Origin: Saprospiraceae bacterium
Lineage (GTDB): Bacteria; Bacteroidota; Bacteroidia; Chitinophagales; Saprospiraceae
DNA: 64,000 nucleotides
NCBI GenBank assembly: GCA_028279185.1
Contig: JANQSS010000099.1
Coordinates: 1-64,000, forward strand
Direction: 5' to 3'
The notes under the pieces are model-generated. The model saw only the letters and a list, made by a program, of their open reading frames with translations. It searched no databases and had not been told where the DNA came from. Shown one piece after another: positions 27,852-35,825 of this stretch. The position numbers and the translations under genes are program-made. Numbering within the stretch: the first letter of the stretch is position 1; every line of letters starts with the position of its first letter.

Positions 27852-28340
27852 TTAAAGCCGTCGAATGGTTGCATAACGCTTGCGCCAGTACTCGGCAGCG
27901 TCCAGATCTTCTTCTATGACACCTCGCGAGCTACTTGAATGCACCATGCTCGGATATTTTCCACGTGTATCTGTAACTATTCCAACATGATTAATTCGTC
28001 CACCACTCTTAAAAAAAATGAGATCTCCTGGTCGAACTTGAGATAACGATACTTGACGGCCAAATCTGGCTTGATCTGCAGATCTTCTTGGAAGTTGCAC
28101 ACCGTTTTTTAAATAGACATACGCCACTAAACCGGAACAATCAAAATTTCGAGGGCCTTCACCTCCATAGCGATAAGGCTTCTTGATAAGACTACGTGCA
28201 TCTTTTACTATCGCTGATGTTCTAAGCGATGTACTCTTATGTTGTTTTGTGCCCGACGTATACTTTTTCTGTGTACCACATGATGTGATCGTAGAACTGA
28301 GTAGTAAAAAAAGTAAAAATCTCAATGGCGTATTAAACAT
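27852..28340 (-). CDS. NlpC/P60 (C40) peptidoglycan endopeptidase lipoprotein
   Basis: I start at the ATG at 28340 (162 residues). The ATG at 28379 lies upstream of a -7 element at 28349-28356 and would add 13 residues before the signal sequence. Lipobox LSSTITSC with lipidated Cys at about residue 21 places it in an envelope membrane. The catalytic domain (about 45-160) has the NlpC/P60 Cys in FDCSGLVAYVY, the His in RINHVGIVT and the polar residue in MVHSSSS. It should cleave cell-wall stem peptides, acting in growth or turnover. It is the only gene of its unit. Confidence 0.9.
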   Translation of the reverse strand: MFNTPLRFLLFLLLSSTITSCGTQKKYTSGTKQHKSTSLRTSAIVKDARSLIKKPYRYGGEGPRNFDCSGLVAYVYLKNGVQLPRRSADQARFGRQVSLSQVRPGDLIFFKSGGRINHVGIVTDTRGKYPSMVHSSSSRGVIEEDLDAAEYWRKRYATIRRL

Positions 28341-28348
28341 ATTAAAGA

Positions 28349-28356
28349 CAAAGTTA
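28349..28356 (-). promoter_or_regulatory. Bacteroidetes -7 element (TAACTTTG) for the NlpC/P60 gene
   Basis: An exact TAnnTTTG match only 8 bases before the ATG at 28340, so the transcript would have almost no leader. It supports that ATG over the one at 28379. Confidence 0.45.
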
Positions 28357-28423
28357 ATATATAACTTTTTGATGCGCATTATGTTTTCAGAATTATTGTG
28401 GACAGGAGGCTAAGCTGTTGGAT

Positions 28424-28466
28424 GTGGCTGTCGTTTTAGTGGAGTGCTCACTAAAACGACAGCCAC
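28424..28466. repeat. Perfect 18-bp inverted repeat (hairpin) between two minus-strand genes
   Basis: The arms at 28424-28441 and 28449-28466 match at all 18 positions around a 7-base loop. It lies 34 bases past the stop of the FG-GAP/ASPIC gene (28501). No T-run follows on either strand, so it is not a standard terminator; it may stabilise a 3' end or be a protein-binding site. Confidence 0.7.
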
Positions 28467-28500
28467 GGACTTAATTGGTACTGCACTCCATTCTTATTTC

Positions 28501-31500
28501 TTAGAACCCATAAGTCTGCACCTTCTCATTGTTGTTCGCCACCAGGATAATTGGCAACTTCGTACGCGCATTGATCATTTCCATTTTCTTTACATCATTC
28601 GGTGCGATGAATCCGCTCTCTCCGGGAGAAACAAATTCAAACTTTCGGTTTCCAACCCCCTTCAATAAAACTCCAATGCCTGCATCTGCCGCACCTGTTT
28701 CAACCTCCGAGACCATCAGATTGCCCGCAAGTAATAAATCACTTTGACCATCTCGCGTGAAATCACCTGCAATAACACCGTTTACCGGAGATATTTGCGC
28801 TTCTAACGGTAGTGGTTTTACCTCGAAATTTCCTCCGTCGTTCCATAGCACGACTGACGCAAATGTGTTGACATCAAGATGGAGGGCATTATCCAGCATT
28901 TCCCCATAAATGTCGTCGAGCGTTGCGTTTCCAAAGGCATTGTATGACGGAAATTTCTGCTTGACGAATGGCATTTGTTCGGACGAGCATTGTAATCCTC
29001 GAACCGGAAACTGCTCTCCATTTTGATAATAACCGAGCACGATATCATACGTACCGTTTTTATCAAAGTCATCGCAGTAAATATCAAATGGTTCCTCAGG
29101 GCTCGCTTTATACTTATAATTTAATCCAAGATTTCCAACAATGTAGTCCGGATCTCCATCGCTATCCAAATCAGCGTGGGTGACGCAATTCCACCATCCT
29201 TTCCACCGATCAAGACCCAGTCGAGCGGTGATATTTTCAAAACCGATCCCGGTCCATGAAAAAACATGTATTGGGGACCACTCCCCTACGACAATTAATT
29301 CTGGTTTTCGGTCACCATTCATATCGGTCCAAAGGGCTGAAGATACCATGCCAATGCGCTCTAATTCTGGTGCTAGGGCTTTCGTTGCATCAATTAATTT
29401 TCCATTTTCATTTTTTAGTAAATAATTTCGGGGTGCGTATGGGTATTTATCCGGAATCACCCGCGACCCAACAAATACATCTTGATCACCATCCGCATCA
29501 AAGTCAAATACTTTAACACAAGATGCACTGCTTCGAATATCTGGAATTACACCATTAGATTTTGAAAATTTTCCTTTTCCATCGTTGATATAAAATCGAT
29601 CCCGATAATAGGAATCATTTTCGGGTTTTTCAAATCCACCGGATCCGACATATAAGTCAAGATCACCATCTCTATCTATGTCTAAAAAGGCGGCTGCCAC
29701 ATCTTCTTGATTCTTTTCTTTTTGCCAGGGCTGTGAAGCGTTGGGTCGAAATGCGGCACGATCACCCTGCACATAAAGCACTGATGCCTGCCCATTGGCT
29801 CCTCCAAGATAAACATCATCCCTTCCATCACCATTGACATCTCCTATCGCTAATGCCGGACCAAATTGCGACATACGATGCGGCAAGAGAACTTGATTTT
29901 GAAAATCATCGTACACATTTTCTTTATGCAAAAAATCAAGGTTTGTGTATTGGTCTACACTGCGAATCTTCGGATTTTTTTTCGCTTCTCTTAGTCGTTT
30001 GGCATTTGCATTTTTGTGTTTTGCTGTGATTATTTTATTGGCAGCAACGTTCATTATAGTTTCCATATTCCCGTCGTTCCAAATTATCTCCAGCTTGTCG
30101 ATGGTATTGCTTCGACCAATTCCTATATGCACGTTGGGTGAGGAAGATGACAGATATCCGCGTTCGGGTTGCACTTCTCGATAATATGTATGCTCACCGA
30201 CATAAGCAATTATTTTGGTCCCGTAACCCGATATATTATTTTTCGGCCCAACACAATTTATTTTTATAAAATTATTTTCAAGTTTTTCAACTGCATTGTT
30301 CTTATATAAAAATGCCTTGTCATCGACATTGTTTAAAACAATATCAAGATCACCATCATTATCAAAATCGGCAAGTGCGGCACCATTGGAAAATGCTTTG
30401 TCTACAAATCCCCAATTGCTCGAAACGTCTTCAAATTGAAATCCATTTTTATTTGAATAAATGTAATTCTGCAGTTTAGTCGCCGACATTAACGCATCAA
30501 TTTCATTCCATGGTAATGCACCTCCTGCTTCTTTTTGCTTTTTTCTGATTTTTTTGTTGACATCTTTTTCATCTACATCACGACGCAAACCATTTGTCAC
30601 GACCAAATCTTGCAATCCATCGTTATCTAGATCTCCAAAGAGCATGGACCAACTCCAATCCGTCTTTTCGACACCAGCCATTTGTCCGATCTCCGCAAAT
30701 ATGCCAACATCACTATTGAGGTGAAGTGCATTGCGCATGTATTGTGCGTGGATGCCTTGTGCCAGGCTATTGTAAAAATTATCAGGATCCATGCTTGGCA
30801 TGGCAGCCTTAGAACGGAAGTTGTCCTCCGGCATCATGTCAGCTACGGCAATGTCAGGTAATCCATCATTGTTGATATCTGCAACATCACACCCCATTGA
30901 AAAGAGAGAGGCATGCTTCATTTTGTCTTTTACTTGTTGCTTAAATCGCTTTCCTTTTTGATTGATGTATAAGAAATCCTCTGTCACGTAATCATTAGCG
31001 ATGAAAATATCCGGGTAGCCATCATCATTCATATCGCTGACCGACAGACCAAGCCCGTGACCAAAGTTATTTATGCCCATCGCTCTGGAAACGTCAGTAA
31101 ATCGGCCACCATCATTTCGGTACAGATGATCCAACGCATGTTGATTACGCTCGTTCTTGCCATCTATGACATCTTTAAGGGTCAAATCAAATTTTGGCGG
31201 ATAATTGGTGACGAATAAGTCAAGGTCACCATCTAAGTCGTAATCCAAGAATGCCGCATTTAAGGAATAACCTGCGTCGGCCACCCCGTATTTCTCGGCT
31301 GACTCTGTAAATGTGTTGTTTCTATTATTGATAAAAAGTAAGTTCTTTCGTTTGTCAGCATTTTTTTCTTGCGTATTTGCACGGCACACATAGATGTCGA
31401 CATAGCCGTCCCCATTTACATCGGCTGCCGCTACGCCATTGTGCCAACCTGAACCAGCAACGCCTGCCGATTTTGTAATGTCTTCAAACTTAAAGTTTCC

Positions 31501-31851
31501 CTTGTTGAGATACAGCCCATTTCCTACTTGATTGCCTGTAAAAAAGATATCAGCAAGACCATCATTATTAATATCGGTCGTAGCCACGCCAGCTCCATTG
31601 TACATGTACTCATCCATTATGTAGTTGCGCTCATTTGACTCGGTTATCCGATTATTAAAATCGATACCCGTCTTACCCGAATTCATCAAGGTGAGTAATC
31701 CACTGCTATTTATGGATGGATCGGAATGAGTCAATGTCGTTTTTTCGGACTTGCTCGCTTTGGAAGCCGGCTTGTCATTTTGGCACGCTATCACGAGCAG
31801 GCAGCAAAAGGCCGTATATATAATGGCCTGAATGCGGTTAATGGAAGTCAT
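28501..31851 (-). CDS. FG-GAP/VCBS-repeat lipoprotein with ASPIC/UnbV domain
   Basis: 1116 residues. Lipobox LLVIAC with the lipidated Cys at about residue 23. Many FG-GAP/VCBS repeats follow, each with a calcium-binding D-x-D/N-x-DG loop (for example DINNDGLADIFF, DVNGDGYVDIYV, DLDNDGLQDLVV), predicted to form beta-propellers. A UnbV/ASPIC domain lies in the middle (about 540-625, GYGTKIIAYVG, ERGYLSSSSPNVHIGIG). A second propeller block fills the C-terminal half. In Bacteroidota these proteins are outer-membrane lipoproteins often linked to polymer use or adhesion, but none of those partner genes is adjacent here. Ligand unknown. Confidence 0.88.
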   Translation of the reverse strand: MTSINRIQAIIYTAFCCLLVIACQNDKPASKASKSEKTTLTHSDPSINSSGLLTLMNSGKTGIDFNNRITESNERNYIMDEYMYNGAGVATTDINNDGLADIFFTGNQVGNGLYLNKGNFKFEDITKSAGVAGSGWHNGVAAADVNGDGYVDIYVCRANTQEKNADKRKNLLFINNRNNTFTESAEKYGVADAGYSLNAAFLDYDLDGDLDLFVTNYPPKFDLTLKDVIDGKNERNQHALDHLYRNDGGRFTDVSRAMGINNFGHGLGLSVSDMNDDGYPDIFIANDYVTEDFLYINQKGKRFKQQVKDKMKHASLFSMGCDVADINNDGLPDIAVADMMPEDNFRSKAAMPSMDPDNFYNSLAQGIHAQYMRNALHLNSDVGIFAEIGQMAGVEKTDWSWSMLFGDLDNDGLQDLVVTNGLRRDVDEKDVNKKIRKKQKEAGGALPWNEIDALMSATKLQNYIYSNKNGFQFEDVSSNWGFVDKAFSNGAALADFDNDGDLDIVLNNVDDKAFLYKNNAVEKLENNFIKINCVGPKNNISGYGTKIIAYVGEHTYYREVQPERGYLSSSSPNVHIGIGRSNTIDKLEIIWNDGNMETIMNVAANKIITAKHKNANAKRLREAKKNPKIRSVDQYTNLDFLHKENVYDDFQNQVLLPHRMSQFGPALAIGDVNGDGRDDVYLGGANGQASVLYVQGDRAAFRPNASQPWQKEKNQEDVAAAFLDIDRDGDLDLYVGSGGFEKPENDSYYRDRFYINDGKGKFSKSNGVIPDIRSSASCVKVFDFDADGDQDVFVGSRVIPDKYPYAPRNYLLKNENGKLIDATKALAPELERIGMVSSALWTDMNGDRKPELIVVGEWSPIHVFSWTGIGFENITARLGLDRWKGWWNCVTHADLDSDGDPDYIVGNLGLNYKYKASPEEPFDIYCDDFDKNGTYDIVLGYYQNGEQFPVRGLQCSSEQMPFVKQKFPSYNAFGNATLDDIYGEMLDNALHLDVNTFASVVLWNDGGNFEVKPLPLEAQISPVNGVIAGDFTRDGQSDLLLAGNLMVSEVETGAADAGIGVLLKGVGNRKFEFVSPGESGFIAPNDVKKMEMINARTKLPIILVANNNEKVQTYGF

Positions 31852-32002
31852 ATGAATGAATTATACAGGTCTACGATTGAATGTGTAAAATTACGGATTC
31901 GGATCGTTGTTGACATTTCGTTCTTAATTCAAGTTATACGGTCTTTTGTTTGAGTAGGAATCGTCCTTATTGCGAGTCATGAATGGGATGTAGGCCTTGG
32001 AC

Positions 32003-32083
32003 TTACTTTTTGTCATTGCCACAAAACCCGCCTGTCCGGCCGGCAGGAGTAACAAACCTGTCTGCCGAACAGGCAGGAAAGTC
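32003..32083. repeat. Extragenic inverted repeat interrupted by two 21-base palindromic inserts
   Basis: The left arm TTACTTTTTGT (32003-32013) matches a right arm ACAAAA...AGTAAC only if 32027-32047 is removed. A second insert of the same length sits at 32057-32077, between AACAAA and AAAGTC. The inserts share 14 of 21 positions and both fold on themselves (CCTG...CAGG). Both sit in A-runs. Confidence 0.55.
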
Positions 32084-32483
32084 TAGTCTTCCTAAGGCAA
32101 TTTGAAGCTCCGATACTCTTCGCTTCAACCGCGGTCAGCCGCCAACCCACCCGTTCAGGTTCCTTCACTACGTTGAGTAACATGCTTTTTTTCGCAAGTT
32201 GACCATAATTTTTTAACTACCGTTGAGAAAGTTTGGCGCAGTAATCTATCATTCTAGGCGAAAACGCAATTCCGGCTTGGCTGCCACTATTGCTGTCGGA
32301 AGACGAATGTTTATCCTTCAAATGAAATCCTAATCTATAGCTTAACATAACACATTCATCAATTCTTGCTGCGCCGTGCTACGCTGAGTGGTCCTTGTTT
32401 CGGGTTTCAGCTTACACATAATGTATCATGAATCTTTGCTGAGTGCAGAATGCGAATTCCCAGTTAACGAATAGCGAAGAACT

Positions 32484-32520
32484 AAAAAAAGCGACTCTGA
32501 TTGCCAGAGTCGCTTTTTTA
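32484..32520 (-). terminator. Rho-independent terminator of rplY
   Basis: An 8-9 bp stem GCGACTCTG/CAGAGTCGC with A/T-runs on both sides, 26 bases after the rplY stop at 32546. The T-run on the minus strand makes it the rplY terminator. Confidence 0.93.
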
Positions 32521-32545
32521 TATTAGTTAAAATTATAATTCTACC

Positions 32546-33187
32546 TTATTCTGCTGCTGACGCCTCTTCGCCCTCCGTGACTCCTTCGCCCTCAACTCCG
32601 TCCGCAGCTTCTGCTTCAGCAGCTGCCTCAGCAGCTTTGAGTGCTCTTGGTATTTCGATAGAAGCTAATGGTATGGCCTCGGGATTCATGATCTGCACAC
32701 CTTCTGCTACTTTCATGTCGCGCACGCGTACGGATTGCCCCAATTCTAAATCAGATATATCTACGTCGAAGACATTGACGAGCTTATCAGGAGTTGTTTT
32801 AACCTGTACTTTGCGTAACTTTTGAACAAGTGTTCCTCCGGCCTTCAGCCCGGGTGCAGCACCTGAAAAGCGAACAGGAATATCAACTTTGAGCGGTCTT
32901 CCATCTTGCAAGGCCAACATATCGATGTGCTCAACATTGTCCGTTACCGGATGCATCTGATAATCTTTGAGGATGCATCGGTACGTCTGACCATCGACTT
33001 CGAGGTCAACAAGGTTGAAGCTTGGTGTGTATATGAGTGAACGCAAATCGAGCGAATCAACAGAGAAGTGAACATTCTTCGCGCCGCCATACAATACGCC
33101 AGGCACTTTGTTTTCCCTACGCAATGCGCTTGCCGATGGACTATCGTCAGCTGTACGTGCTGTACCTGAAAGAGCTATAACATTCAT
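32546..33187 (-). CDS. rplY: 50S ribosomal protein L25/general stress protein Ctc
   Basis: 213 residues, the long TL5/CTC form. The N-terminal 5S-rRNA-binding barrel (about 1-95; RRENKVPGVLYGG, CILKDYQMHPVTDNVEHIDML) is followed by the C-terminal beta domain (about 97-185, VPVRFSG-like IPVRFSGAAPGLKAGG) and an acidic Ala/Glu-rich tail. It binds 5S rRNA in the large subunit. In many Bacteroidota rplY follows prs directly; here prs is on the same strand but about 16 kb upstream. It has its own -7 element (33219-33226) and terminator, so it is transcribed independently. Confidence 0.95.
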   Translation of the reverse strand: MNVIALSGTARTADDSPSASALRRENKVPGVLYGGAKNVHFSVDSLDLRSLIYTPSFNLVDLEVDGQTYRCILKDYQMHPVTDNVEHIDMLALQDGRPLKVDIPVRFSGAAPGLKAGGTLVQKLRKVQVKTTPDKLVNVFDVDISDLELGQSVRVRDMKVAEGVQIMNPEAIPLASIEIPRALKAAEAAAEAEAADGVEGEGVTEGEEASAAE

Positions 33188-33218
33188 GATCGAATAACTT
33201 GATTTTCAAAAAGGACTG

Positions 33219-33226
33219 CAAATGTA
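33219..33226 (-). promoter_or_regulatory. Bacteroidetes -7 element (TACATTTG) for rplY
   Basis: An exact TAnnTTTG match 31 bases upstream of the rplY ATG at 33187. No -33 TTTG at standard spacing. Confidence 0.5.
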
Positions 33227-33434
33227 CGATTCTTTGGGGAAATTACTGGGAGGCCAAGCGTATTTTCAATAAAAAGAAAGTCTGCTAAAGTAATGTCCTC
33301 TTTCATACCAGGACTATACATACTACCCCTGGGCGTCCAGATCAGTAAAGAACTTTACAACAAACCCTTTTGTCATAACATGGTGGTCTAGGATTCGTCC
33401 GGTGCATGAGGCTTTGGCCGATGACGAACTAATA

Positions 33435-33581
33435 ATACCAATTTAAGGCATAATCGACGCATATATTAAGAGAGATTTGACCAAAGCCTCGCTGTAGCCC
33501 CGGTTACGTCTACGTTTTGTGCCTTGACTTTGGTCAAACCTTTAGATAATCTTTTACGTCATTATACACTTAAATTGGTAT
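33435..33581. repeat. 147-base MITE-like inverted repeat
   Basis: The outer ends ATACCAATTTAAG (33435-33447) and CTTAAATTGGTAT (33569-33581) are exact complements, as are the inner blocks TTTGACCAAAG (33476-33486) and CTTTGGTCAAA (33528-33538). The sequence between them on each side matches imperfectly. It has no coding capacity, so it resembles a miniature inverted-repeat element or a long structured RNA. It lies at the downstream edge of the island between rplY and prs. Confidence 0.6.
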
Positions 33582-33850
33582 AAATAGTCGATTTCTGCAG
33601 ACTTAATATTGACAGTCCCGAAGAATAGATTTATGCGCTATAAATTCTTTAAGGGCCTGATAATTTGACCCAATTCTTGCCGGATTAATTTATCTCGCTC
33701 CTTTCCATTAGTATAGATTTCTTTTAGACATGCCGAACTCCTCGTCCTCCTCTTAGATCACTTTTACTAATCGAATATCATCTCTCGTACTAATATTATT
33801 TTTACCATATTTTATTAGGAAGTCATTCGCAAAACGAGGGTGGTTATAAT

Positions 33851-35338
33851 TTAATCACCGGTAATCTTCACAAACCTGGCAGTCCTTAATTCACCTTGTT
33901 GATTCCTGAATTGTAACGTATAATTCCCATCTTTTAGACTTGATACATCTATTCCTGAGTTAATTAGTGTATTACTTCTTTTATGGGTGTATCTCTTTCC
34001 GGATAAATCGAATATTGCATATTCTCCATTTGTAGTATTTGGTAAATGTGCCAGATATAATCGCTCTGAAACAGGGTTTGGGAAAACTCTAATTTCCTCT
34101 GGTCTTTCGCGATATATCAACGATGAATTTTCACCGTTGTACACCCACCACTCTAAGCCAAGGTTATCAGTCTGTTTTGAATACAGCAGCTTATTTCCAA
34201 CGACAACAGCCGTAGCATGATAGTTAATATCACTTGGTAAAGTATCGAAAACAGTATCTGTCATTTCTTCAAGATTAATTCGCCGTAACCTGCTCACTGG
34301 ATTTGCTTTTTGCCAATAAAAAATATCATCTTCGAAATGGACTATAAACGGATTTAAATTAAAACTACCTGTGGTTTGGTTAGAAATACGTTTATATTCA
34401 AATTTTTTGATATCGTATTCATACAGCCTATCATCGCCTCCGAAAAAATAGAATTTTTCACCATTTGCAACAAAAGGTGAAGAAAAAGCACTTCCAACCC
34501 CCAAATCGTAATGCTCCTTTGTGACCCAATTAAATGCAGTAATACCGGCTGACCCTCTAATGACAACAACACTATCCATAACTAGCGATTGCAAACAACT
34601 TCCGTGAATTGTCACTTCATACAAACTATCTTCAACTAAAGCATATTCTCCGTCATCTCCTTCAAATAAGAGTACATTATCCGCACCGACGGCAGTTTCC
34701 ACGTGATGATTTATTCCTAAATCATGAAGATAAGACGAAACTGTTTTGGTACCATTAGCTGTGCCGTCAGATATAATGGGAGGAAATTTGTCTGATTCCG
34801 TACTATTTTCTGAGACAACTACACCATTTTTATAATTGGAGTAGGCTTCGCCGAAAACATCAAATAAAAATGAACCCAATTCTGTTGTTCCCGCATTACT
34901 ACCATTCGTTCTAAACAATCTAGTCCGCGTATCTTGTATCATAAAAAATGCCTGGCCTTCATTGTAGGTATGAATTGAGCTGAGGTCATAATCTGCATTA
35001 TAAACTAATGTACTATGACCAGGCTGCCCATTGCTTCGTTTCAAATCGCCATCTTCAACAAACAAAACACCATTCTGTAGTGGTGTGAAAAAGGATAAAT
35101 TTGAAAATCCAAATGATCTTATTTGGATGGTTCCTTCGCTCGTTCCGTCGGTCTTCCATAAGGCCACGTTCGTACTCGAGAGAAAGCATTCGAAGAAGAC
35201 TTCATCATCCAATACAGCATAATCGACAGGTGAGGCAAGCGATCGATCCGGTCCCGGAACAATATCCAGTAGCAGTTCCTGCCCATGTATAGAAAGAAAA
35301 TTGAACAGTAAAAAAGAGAGTAAGGCTATATTTTTCAT
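33851..35338 (-). CDS. Secreted ELWxxDGT-repeat protein with type A T9SS tail
   Basis: 495 residues. The signal peptide (1-19, ending IHGQE) is followed by beta-propeller-like repeats including ALWKTDGTSEGT and LFRTNGSNAGT, matching the ELWxxDGTxxGT repeat family. A Por_Secre_tail occupies about residues 415-495 (VFPNPVSERLYLAHL). It should be exported by T9SS and attached to, or released from, the surface. Function beyond that is unknown. It lies 141 bases downstream of the toxin-immunity pair on the same strand and may be the last gene of that unit or separate. Confidence 0.8.
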   Translation of the reverse strand: MKNIALLSFLLFNFLSIHGQELLLDIVPGPDRSLASPVDYAVLDDEVFFECFLSSTNVALWKTDGTSEGTIQIRSFGFSNLSFFTPLQNGVLFVEDGDLKRSNGQPGHSTLVYNADYDLSSIHTYNEGQAFFMIQDTRTRLFRTNGSNAGTTELGSFLFDVFGEAYSNYKNGVVVSENSTESDKFPPIISDGTANGTKTVSSYLHDLGINHHVETAVGADNVLLFEGDDGEYALVEDSLYEVTIHGSCLQSLVMDSVVVIRGSAGITAFNWVTKEHYDLGVGSAFSSPFVANGEKFYFFGGDDRLYEYDIKKFEYKRISNQTTGSFNLNPFIVHFEDDIFYWQKANPVSRLRRINLEEMTDTVFDTLPSDINYHATAVVVGNKLLYSKQTDNLGLEWWVYNGENSSLIYRERPEEIRVFPNPVSERLYLAHLPNTTNGEYAIFDLSGKRYTHKRSNTLINSGIDVSSLKDGNYTLQFRNQQGELRTARFVKITGD

Positions 35339-35479
35339 AGATCATGCTTTTGTGGAATGGCTCATTTTCAATGCTTTCATTTATTTTCAAACGCTTACTT
35401 TACCTGAACTTATAACCTCGACGACGATCTTAAACAATCCGTCATTGACTTTCTTGATGCTTTTATTTAAAGCAAGGGT

Positions 35480-35824
35480 TTAGGAAATAATTGGCTTGGA
35501 TAAGCTTTCAATATACTCATCAAACAATTCATAAAATTTCTTTAATCCATCTTCCTCTGAGGTTTGAGTCTGTTCTATATAACTTGCCCAATCTTGAGAT
35601 GAATCTTTCAAATTTTTCAATTTCTTTTCGGTATAGTCATTAAAATGAGATATCCATTCAACCGAATCTTTACCATTGTTTAATTCATGCATTCCTTTTT
35701 CATAACCAAATAGAAAAAGCTTCATTTCTCTTACATTTTTAATATCAATTCCCAATTTGATATATGACTTATGCCAATTTAAATATTCTAATAAATTAGA
35801 TGTTTTTATCTTCATATAAATCAT
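35480..35824 (-). CDS. Putative immunity protein for the Hint/papain-like toxin
   Basis: I start at the ATG at 35824 (114 residues), one base after the toxin stop codon (TAA A ATG), a coupling typical of toxin-immunity pairs. The protein has no signal peptide, is rich in Lys, Glu, Trp and Tyr and looks all-helical, with no family I recognise. Position, size and lack of export signal are what I would expect of a cytoplasmic antitoxin blocking the papain-like domain. A longer frame from 35860 would run inside the toxin gene and is unlikely. The role is inferred from context only. Confidence 0.6.
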   Translation of the reverse strand: MIYMKIKTSNLLEYLNWHKSYIKLGIDIKNVREMKLFLFGYEKGMHELNNGKDSVEWISHFNDYTEKKLKNLKDSSQDWASYIEQTQTSEEDGLKKFYELFDEYIESLSKPIIS

Positions 35825-35825
35825 T

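Larger units (their letters stand above)
31852..32545. other. 694-base intergenic region with repeat debris
   Basis: I find no gene. It contains a split inverted repeat with two palindromic 21-base inserts (32003-32083) and the rplY terminator (32484-32520). The rest has scattered stops in all frames I checked and looks non-coding or decayed. Confidence 0.55.
33188..33850. other. 663-base intergenic region with MITE-like inverted repeat
   Basis: No gene found. It contains the rplY -7 element and a 147-base imperfect inverted repeat (33435-33581); the remainder is AT-rich and without recognisable signals. Confidence 0.5.
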
